Below are positions 16,227 to 20,162 of a stretch of 20,162 bases of DNA, piece by piece. Each line of letters opens with the position of its first letter. Positions within the stretch are counted from its first letter, which is position 1. The notes under the pieces were generated by a model. It was given only the letters and a program-made list of their open reading frames with translations, did no database searches and was not told where the DNA came from. Source of the stretch: Thioalkalivibrio sp. (lineage in GTDB: Bacteria > Pseudomonadota > Gammaproteobacteria > Ectothiorhodospirales > Ectothiorhodospiraceae); contig SKOF01000193.1 in the NCBI GenBank assembly GCA_007120155.1, positions 1 through 20,162 on the forward strand, given 5' to 3'. The position numbers were made by a program, and so were the translations under genes.

Positions 16227-16363
16227 GCAAAGGCGGCCATCTTACCCGCCTGCGACCAAAAGCCACAACAATCAGGCGGTTGCCACGGGCACTTTGAACC
16301 GGTACCGGGAATCAGGTACCTTAGCGGCACCCATGGAAAAGAACAGAACCCGGAGACCCATCC

Positions 16364-17032
16364 ATGCAGACTGAACGACTGTCCACGGCACGTCCCCAAA
16401 GCATCAGGCTGGCCACCAACAAGGTCATCCGCAACACCTACATGCTGTTGTCCATGACGCTGGCCTTCAGCGCTGTCATGGCATTCGTGGCCATGGCCAC
16501 CGGGGCCCGGCCGATCAGCTGGATCGTCATGATCGCCGTGTTCATCGGCGGGCCCTTCGTGATCCACGCCCTGCGCAACAGCATCTGGAGCCTGCCCCTC
16601 ACCTTCGTGTTCACGGGCTTCATGGGCTATGTACTCGGCCCCATCGTCACCCTGTACCTTGCCCAGCCCAACGGCTCCGAGATCGTCATGGGCGCCCTGT
16701 CGACCACGGCGGTGATGTTCGTGGGCCTCTCCGCCTATGCCCTGACCACCCGCAAGGATTTCAGCTTCCTGGGCGGCTTCGTGTTCGTGGGCTTCCTGGT
16801 GGTGCTGGCGGCCATCGTGGCCAACCTGTTCCTGGGCCTGCCCGCCCTCTCGCTGGCCATCTCGGCGGCGGCCGTGCTGGTGGTATCGGCGGCCATCCTG
16901 TTCGACACCAGCCGCATGGTGCACGACGGCGAGACCAATTACGTGATGATGACAGTGTCGCTGTACGCAAACATCTACGTGTTGTTCCTGCACCTGCTCA
17001 ACCTGTTCCATGCCTTCACCGGCGAAGGCTGA
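16364..17032 (+). CDS. yccA: Bax inhibitor-1/YccA-family membrane protein
   Basis: A 222-residue polytopic protein with about seven hydrophobic segments, starting near 26-46 and 52-70 and running to the C-terminus. Family marks include RNTYMLLSMTL near the first helix, the mid-region TALSTTAVMFVGLSAYALTTRKDFSF-like segment, and the C-terminal ILFDTSRMVHDGETNYVMMTVSLYANIYVLFLHLL region with conserved aspartates. In Escherichia coli YccA interacts with and is degraded by FtsH and limits SecY degradation; other BI-1 proteins are pH-sensitive calcium leaks. The ATG has GGAG 8 bases upstream. A strong terminator follows, so it is probably monocistronic. It is divergent from tRNA-Ser. The family is certain; the yccA name rests on resemblance and neighbourhood. 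Confidence 0.88.
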   Translation: MQTERLSTARPQSIRLATNKVIRNTYMLLSMTLAFSAVMAFVAMATGARPISWIVMIAVFIGGPFVIHALRNSIWSLPLTFVFTGFMGYVLGPIVTLYLAQPNGSEIVMGALSTTAVMFVGLSAYALTTRKDFSFLGGFVFVGFLVVLAAIVANLFLGLPALSLAISAAAVLVVSAAILFDTSRMVHDGETNYVMMTVSLYANIYVLFLHLLNLFHAFTGEG

Positions 17033-17058
17033 GACTCAGGCCGCATGATAATCTAATG

Positions 17059-17085
17059 GGGCCCCGCCATGGCGGGGCCCTTTTT
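17059..17085 (+). terminator. Rho-independent terminator after yccA-like gene
   Basis: A perfect 10-bp GC-rich stem, 17059-17068 with 17071-17080 around AT, is followed directly by TTTTT at 17081-17085. It lies 26 bases past the yccA-like stop and 30 before the next start, so it separates the two transcripts. Confidence 0.93.
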
Positions 17086-17114
17086 CATTAGTTCTGGACG
17101 GAGGATGAGGGGCC

Positions 17115-18074
17115 ATGACCCAGCGAGGTGTGTTTCTGGACCTGGAGACCGTGGACCGCGACGATCTGGACCTTTCCAACCTGCGCGCCGCCCTGCCCCA
17201 CTGGACGTTCCACGCCTTCACGGAACCCCGTGATGTGGCAGCGCGCCTTGAGGGGGCGCAGGTGGCCGTGACCAACAAGGTGGTGCTGGACGAGGCCGCG
17301 CTGGCCGCGGCCCCGGAACTGCGACTGATCTGCGTGGCCGCCACCGGCACCAACAACGTGGACCTGGAGGCGGCGAGGCGCCGTGACATCACCGTGTGCA
17401 ACGTGCGCGATTACGCCACAGCGGCGGTGGCGCAGCACGTGTTTGCCCTGATCCTGAGCCTGACCACCAGATTGAACGCCTACCAGCGCGACGTGGCCGA
17501 GGGGCGCTGGCAGGCAAGCCGCCAGTTCTGCCTGCTGGACCATCCCATTCGCGAACTGGCAGGGCTGACCCTTGGCATCATCGGCCACGGCGTGCTGGGC
17601 CAGGGCACGGCGCAGGCAGCCCGGGCCTTCGGCCTGCAGGTGGCGGTGGCGGAAAGCCTGGTTTCCCCGGGCAGCGATCCGGACCGGTGGCCGCTTGAAC
17701 GCCTGCTGGCCGAAGCCGACATCATCAGCCTGCACTGTCCGCTCACGGAACGGACCCACCACCTGATCGACGCCGAGGCGCTGGCCGCCATGAAGTCCGA
17801 TGCGCTCCTGATTAATACGGCCCGGGGCGCGATCGTGGACAATGCGGCGCTCGCCGCGGCATTGCGCGAGGGGACCATCGGCGGAGCGGGCATCGACGTC
17901 CTCGAGCAGGAACCGCCCCCTGCGGACCACCCCCTGCTCGCCCCGGACATCCCGAACCTGATCGTCACGCCTCACATCGCCTGGGCCGCCCGGGAGGCAC
18001 GCCAGCGGGTGCTGGACCAGGTGGAGGAAAACATCCGCGCCTATATTGCCGGCGCACCGCGCCACGTGGTCTGA
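17115..18074 (+). CDS. D-2-hydroxyacid dehydrogenase (glycerate dehydrogenase/hydroxypyruvate reductase-like)
   Basis: A 319-residue cytoplasmic enzyme of the D-isomer-specific 2-hydroxyacid dehydrogenase family. The substrate domain has AATGTNNVD near 75-83 and VCNVRDYATAAVAQHVFAL at 94-112. The Rossmann part has GHGVLG at 157-162, with an acidic residue (E180) at the end of the second strand that favours NADH. The catalytic trio is R237 (NTARG), E266 (DVLEQEPP) and H287 (PHIAW). The sequence around QFCLLDHPIRELAGLTLGIIG is typical of HprA-like enzymes, which reduce hydroxypyruvate or glyoxylate. ATG 17115 follows a purine-rich GGAGGATGAGGGG leader. It probably forms an operon with slyX 17 bases downstream. 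Exact substrate is uncertain among hydroxypyruvate, glyoxylate and related acids. Confidence 0.88.
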   Translation: MTQRGVFLDLETVDRDDLDLSNLRAALPHWTFHAFTEPRDVAARLEGAQVAVTNKVVLDEAALAAAPELRLICVAATGTNNVDLEAARRRDITVCNVRDYATAAVAQHVFALILSLTTRLNAYQRDVAEGRWQASRQFCLLDHPIRELAGLTLGIIGHGVLGQGTAQAARAFGLQVAVAESLVSPGSDPDRWPLERLLAEADIISLHCPLTERTHHLIDAEALAAMKSDALLINTARGAIVDNAALAAALREGTIGGAGIDVLEQEPPPADHPLLAPDIPNLIVTPHIAWAAREARQRVLDQVEENIRAYIAGAPRHVV

Positions 18075-18091
18075 GCCCGGGGAACATGCCC

Positions 18092-18307
18092 ATGAGCGAG
18101 ACACTGGAAACACGCATCGTCGAGATGGAGATCCGTCTGGCCCACCAGGACGATACCCTGCAGACCCTGAACCGCCTGGTCATCGACCAGCAACAGCAGA
18201 TCGAGTCGCTGAAGCACCAGGTGGAGAATCTTCGCCTGCGCCTCATGGAGGTCATGCAGGCGCCGGAGGTTGATCCTTCCCTGGAACCGCCGCCGCCGCA
18301 TTATTGA
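18092..18307 (+). CDS. slyX: SlyX family protein
   Basis: A 71-residue, mostly helical protein. It begins LETRIVEMEIRLAHQDDTL and continues LNRLVIDQQQQIESLKHQVENLRLRLMEV, a coiled coil with heptad leucines. It ends in the SlyX-like proline-rich tail with final PPPPHY. The family is widespread in proteobacteria; its molecular role is not established. I chose ATG 18092 over ATG 18086 because GGGGAA at 18079-18084 is 7 bases away from the former and only 1 from the latter. The gap to the upstream dehydrogenase is 17 bases, so they are probably co-transcribed. Confidence 0.92.
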   Translation: MSETLETRIVEMEIRLAHQDDTLQTLNRLVIDQQQQIESLKHQVENLRLRLMEVMQAPEVDPSLEPPPPHY

Positions 18308-18434
18308 GGAAGGCCTCGACGCAGGGCATGAACATGGGACAGCTTTCACGAGGCTCCAGGGCGCATGGGAACCTCACGCCTTCAGTGTTTGATCCGATGC
18401 ATCCCGCCCGATTTTCCCGCACCGGGCCGGTTTC

Positions 18435-19208
18435 GTGACCCCACCCACACCGCGGGTCAGCGTTACCTTCGACGGCGAGGCGTTCAGGGGCGACGCCGAG
18501 GCCCTGGCGGCCAGACTGGGCCTGCCCCTGGCCACCGGACCGGACGATGCACCGCTGCATCTCACAGTCAGTGCGGCAGGCCTTTCCTTGTCGCTCACCG
18601 GGCCGGATGCGCCGGGACCCGTCCGGGTGGATTTCATCTCCGGGCGTCTCGGCTACCGCCAGGCACGCATCAGCCCGCGGGGCGAATCACTGGCCCGGGC
18701 CGTGGGGCTGCGCGGGAATGAACGCCCGAGCGTAGTGGATGCCACTGCCGGACTCGGCCGGGACGCGTTCGTGCTGGCGTCCCTGGGCTGCCGGGTAACG
18801 CTGGTGGAACGCGAGCCCGTGATCACCGCCCTGCTGGAGGACGGCCTGGCGCGGGCGGCCCGGCAGCCGGGCCTTGCGGATACCGTGGCGCGCATGCACC
18901 TCGTGCAGGGCAACGCCCGGGATTATCTGTCGGCCCTGTGCGAAACGGCACGCCCCGACGTGGTCTACATGGATCCCATGTATCCGCACCGGGGCAAATC
19001 GGCCCTGGTGAAAAAGGAGATGCGCGTGTTTCGCGCCCTGGCGGGGGACGACGCGGATGCGCCGGAGATTCTCGATACGGCCCTGCGGATGGCCCGGCGC
19101 CGGGTGGTGGTCAAACGCCCCGCCCGGGCCGAACCCCTGGGCGGACGCAAGCCCACCCACCAGGTCCCGGGCAAGACCACCCGCTTCGATGTCTACGTTA
19201 AGGGATGA
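18435..19208 (+). CDS. rsmJ: 16S rRNA (guanine1516-N2)-methyltransferase RsmJ
   Basis: A 257-residue SAM-dependent methyltransferase (E. coli RsmJ is 250). The SAM-binding motif VDATAGLGRDAFVLASLG lies at 101-118. The catalytic-region motif YMDPMYPHRGKSALVKKEMRVF lies near 170-195, and the C-terminal VVVKRPARAEPLGG and KTTRFDVY segments match RsmJ closely. It adds a methyl group to N2 of G1516 in 16S rRNA. The start is GTG with only a weak ribosome site; no better in-frame start keeps the N-terminal domain. It lies 127 bases after slyX in a gap where I see nothing. Its stop codon lies inside the left arm of a 36-bp inverted repeat. Confidence 0.93.
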   Translation: MTPPTPRVSVTFDGEAFRGDAEALAARLGLPLATGPDDAPLHLTVSAAGLSLSLTGPDAPGPVRVDFISGRLGYRQARISPRGESLARAVGLRGNERPSVVDATAGLGRDAFVLASLGCRVTLVEREPVITALLEDGLARAARQPGLADTVARMHLVQGNARDYLSALCETARPDVVYMDPMYPHRGKSALVKKEMRVFRALAGDDADAPEILDTALRMARRRVVVKRPARAEPLGGRKPTHQVPGKTTRFDVYVKG

Positions 19209-19316
19209 TTCAAGATTCAAAATTCAAGATTCAAAGGGGGCGAGCGGGAATCGCCATGCAGAGATCGCGGACACCGCCTTCCCTTTGAATCTTGAATTTT
19301 GAATCTTGAATCATCC
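19203..19316. repeat. 36-bp inverted repeat built of 7-bp units
   Basis: Arms 19203-19238 and 19281-19316 are perfect reverse complements with a 42-base spacer. Inside the left arm are four heptamers, ATTCAAG, ATTCAAA, ATTCAAG, ATTCAAA (19208-19235), mirrored at 19284-19311. The element fills the space between two convergent genes; the rsmJ stop codon is inside the left arm and the minus-strand gene's stop directly abuts the right arm. It is very AT-rich against its surroundings. As RNA it would form a long stem from either side, so it may act as a two-way 3' end element, though there is no T-run. Confidence 0.85.
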
Positions 19317-19601
19317 TCAGCGGGAGGCGGGGTCGTAGAGCCGATGGGTATGGGCCGCGTCGGCCGCGTCCATGGCCGGGCTGCGGTGCAGCACCATCAG
19401 TTCCCGGCCGCGCCATTCCACCCGGTGCAAACCGCCGGGAGGCAGCTCGGCCAGATCGATCTGCATGGGCAAGGCCGAATCACCACCCGGATCACCGAAG
19501 AATCCGGACGCCATGGCATACAGCACAAACAGGAGCAGGCCGCCACCCATGAGCTTCAGAGTCACGCGCAGGTAAAGCCGCCTCGAATCCGAAGTCCTCA
19601 T
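19317..19601 (-). CDS. Small single-pass membrane protein, conserved hypothetical
   Basis: A 94-residue protein. After a short basic N-terminus comes one transmembrane helix at about 13-33 (VTLKLMGGGLLLFVLYAMASGFF). A small extracytoplasmic domain follows with MQIDLAELPPGGLHRVEWRGRELMVLHRSP. That stretch resembles the start of Rieske-type proteins (DL..L.PG....W.G....VL.R), but the cysteine/histidine cluster motifs are missing, so it cannot bind a 2Fe-2S centre. I chose ATG 19601 because GGTGA lies 7 bases upstream; the longer frame begins with sequence unlike a protein N-terminus. It is divergent from the small gene at 19700 and convergent with rsmJ. Function unknown. Confidence 0.65.
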   Translation of the reverse strand: MRTSDSRRLYLRVTLKLMGGGLLLFVLYAMASGFFGDPGGDSALPMQIDLAELPPGGLHRVEWRGRELMVLHRSPAMDAADAAHTHRLYDPASR

Positions 19602-19699
19602 GGCCCGATCACCGCGTGGCGTCCTCCGGGAACTGCCATCGGGACGCCCGGGCACGTAGAATACGTCCATTCGCGCAGCCACCTGACATGGAAGAGACC

Positions 19700-20020
19700 A
19701 TGAAACAACGCATCCCGCCCACCTACGTGGGGATCCACAACGACCTGTACGGCGGCATGACGCCCACCGGGGGCATCATCAAGGATGCCTGGGTGTTCGG
19801 CCTGATCCCCGAAGAGGAAACCTGCGAGGGCTGGTCCGCGGCCGATATCCAGACCCTGTACGACAAGGTCAGTGAAGCCTGGCAGCCCTACGGACATCTG
19901 GTAAGCACACTTCCGCCGGAACTGCGCGAGCGCCATACCCGGATCCATGATGCCGCGGTCCGGCGTGCCCAGGAGGCCGGCTGGGTACCGGGGCAGGATA
20001 TGGACAGCGACATGGAATGA
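19700..20020 (+). CDS. Conserved hypothetical protein, 106 residues
   Basis: A small soluble, acidic protein beginning MKQRIPPTYVGIHNDLYGGM, with no signal peptide or membrane helix. It has a tryptophan-rich middle (AWVFGLIPEEETCEGW, SEAWQPYGHLVSTLPPELRERH) and ends in an acidic tail with VPGQDMDSDME. I recall similar uncharacterised proteins in sulfur-oxidising gammaproteobacteria but cannot name a domain. ATG 19700 is preferred, with GGAAG about 5 bases upstream; ATG 19688 is possible. It starts about 98 bases from the divergent small membrane protein gene. A direct repeat of GAGGCAAGAT follows its stop. Confidence 0.7.
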   Translation: MKQRIPPTYVGIHNDLYGGMTPTGGIIKDAWVFGLIPEEETCEGWSAADIQTLYDKVSEAWQPYGHLVSTLPPELRERHTRIHDAAVRRAQEAGWVPGQDMDSDME

Positions 20021-20027
20021 GGGCACC

Positions 20028-20055
20028 AGAGGCAAGATCCAGGAGGCAAGATAAA
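20028..20055 (+). repeat. Short 7/14-bp-periodic repeat after the last gene
   Basis: GAGGCAAGAT occurs at 20029-20038 and again at 20043-20052, a 14-base period. Read in sevens the tract resembles AGGCAAG, ATCCAGG, AGGCAAG, ATAAAGA. This echoes the heptamer pattern ATTCAAG at 19208, again directly past a stop codon. Short, so moderate confidence. Confidence 0.5.
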
Positions 20056-20085
20056 GACAACTACCACAAGCGCCATCACCTGCAT

Positions 20086-20162
20086 CTAGTGTCGTGTCCC
20101 GTAAATATCTTGCCATTCAGCGCGGCTGTGCGGGCGTGTGGCAAGGCACGCTTGCGCAGGAA
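20086..20162. mobile_element. Possible end of an insertion sequence or MITE at window edge
   Basis: A sharp change in sequence character begins at CTAGTGTCGTGTCCCGTAAA (20086 onward), followed by a GCGTG/CACGC stem at 20134-20151. GTGTCGTGTCCCG-type starts look like terminal inverted repeats of insertion sequences. The window ends 77 bases in, so no transposase or opposite end is visible. Low confidence. Confidence 0.25.

Noticed and set aside
14914..16374. 486-residue open frame on plus running through the tricorn 5' end, tRNA-Ser and the next promoter region
   Set aside because: It passes through a tRNA gene and antisense to a clear signal peptide and propeller; not a plausible protein.
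18252..18560. 102-residue minus-strand frame across the slyX-rsmJ gap
   Set aside because: Overlaps both genes antisense, has no ribosome site or family resemblance.
19616..19699. Longer N-terminus for the 106-residue hypothetical
   Set aside because: The added residues are antisense to the start of the divergent gene and look non-protein; ATG 19700 has the ribosome site.

Overview
The window is GC-rich and most resembles a gammaproteobacterium of the Chromatiales/Ectothiorhodospiraceae type. The signs are a DsrL-type iron-sulfur flavoprotein (sulfur oxidation), an rsmJ, slyX and yccA-like housekeeping set, tRNA-Ser(UGA) with an encoded CCA end, and REP/BIME-like repeats. The genus cannot be fixed from the sequence alone. 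Nearly all long ORFs antisense to the genes below are high-GC shadows.

Layout. (1) 1-2232: dsrL on the minus strand, standing alone in this window, with a perfect paired REP-like inverted repeat (BIME-like) downstream of its stop. (2) 2522-7177: a surface-glycan-like module. One family 2 glycosyltransferase lies on plus. Convergent to it is a tightly overlapping minus-strand operon of a second GT2, an alkaline-phosphatase-superfamily hydrolase and a TauD-type Fe(II)/2-oxoglutarate dioxygenase, with GTGA and TTGA start/stop overlaps. (3) 7799-11802: a lower-GC plus-strand operon of outer-membrane porin, small PstS-like periplasmic protein and membrane GGDEF-EAL protein. It looks like a signalling cassette linking uptake or periplasmic ligand binding to c-di-GMP. 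(4) 7254-7586 and 11800-11992: two diverged copies (about 80% by hand alignment) of a two-block dispersed repeat, in the same orientation, bracketing that operon. (5) 12145-15756: a periplasmic tricorn-type S41 protease on minus. (6) 15989-16127: tRNA-Ser(UGA) on minus with a perfect 20-bp hairpin at its 3' side. (7) 16364-19208: yccA-like, a good terminator, a D-2-hydroxyacid dehydrogenase, slyX and rsmJ, all plus. (8) 19203-20162: a 36-bp inverted repeat of 7-bp units between convergent genes, a small membrane protein, a conserved small hypothetical, and a possible mobile-element end at the right edge.

The strongest candidate for something not yet described is the porin / PstS-like / GGDEF-EAL cassette with its flanking repeat family. 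Second is the GT2 / phosphatase-superfamily / TauD operon, whose hydrolase has lost a usual metal-ligand aspartate. Third is the set of 7-bp-periodic tracts between genes at the right-hand end. Functions given for these groups are inferences from domains and gene order.
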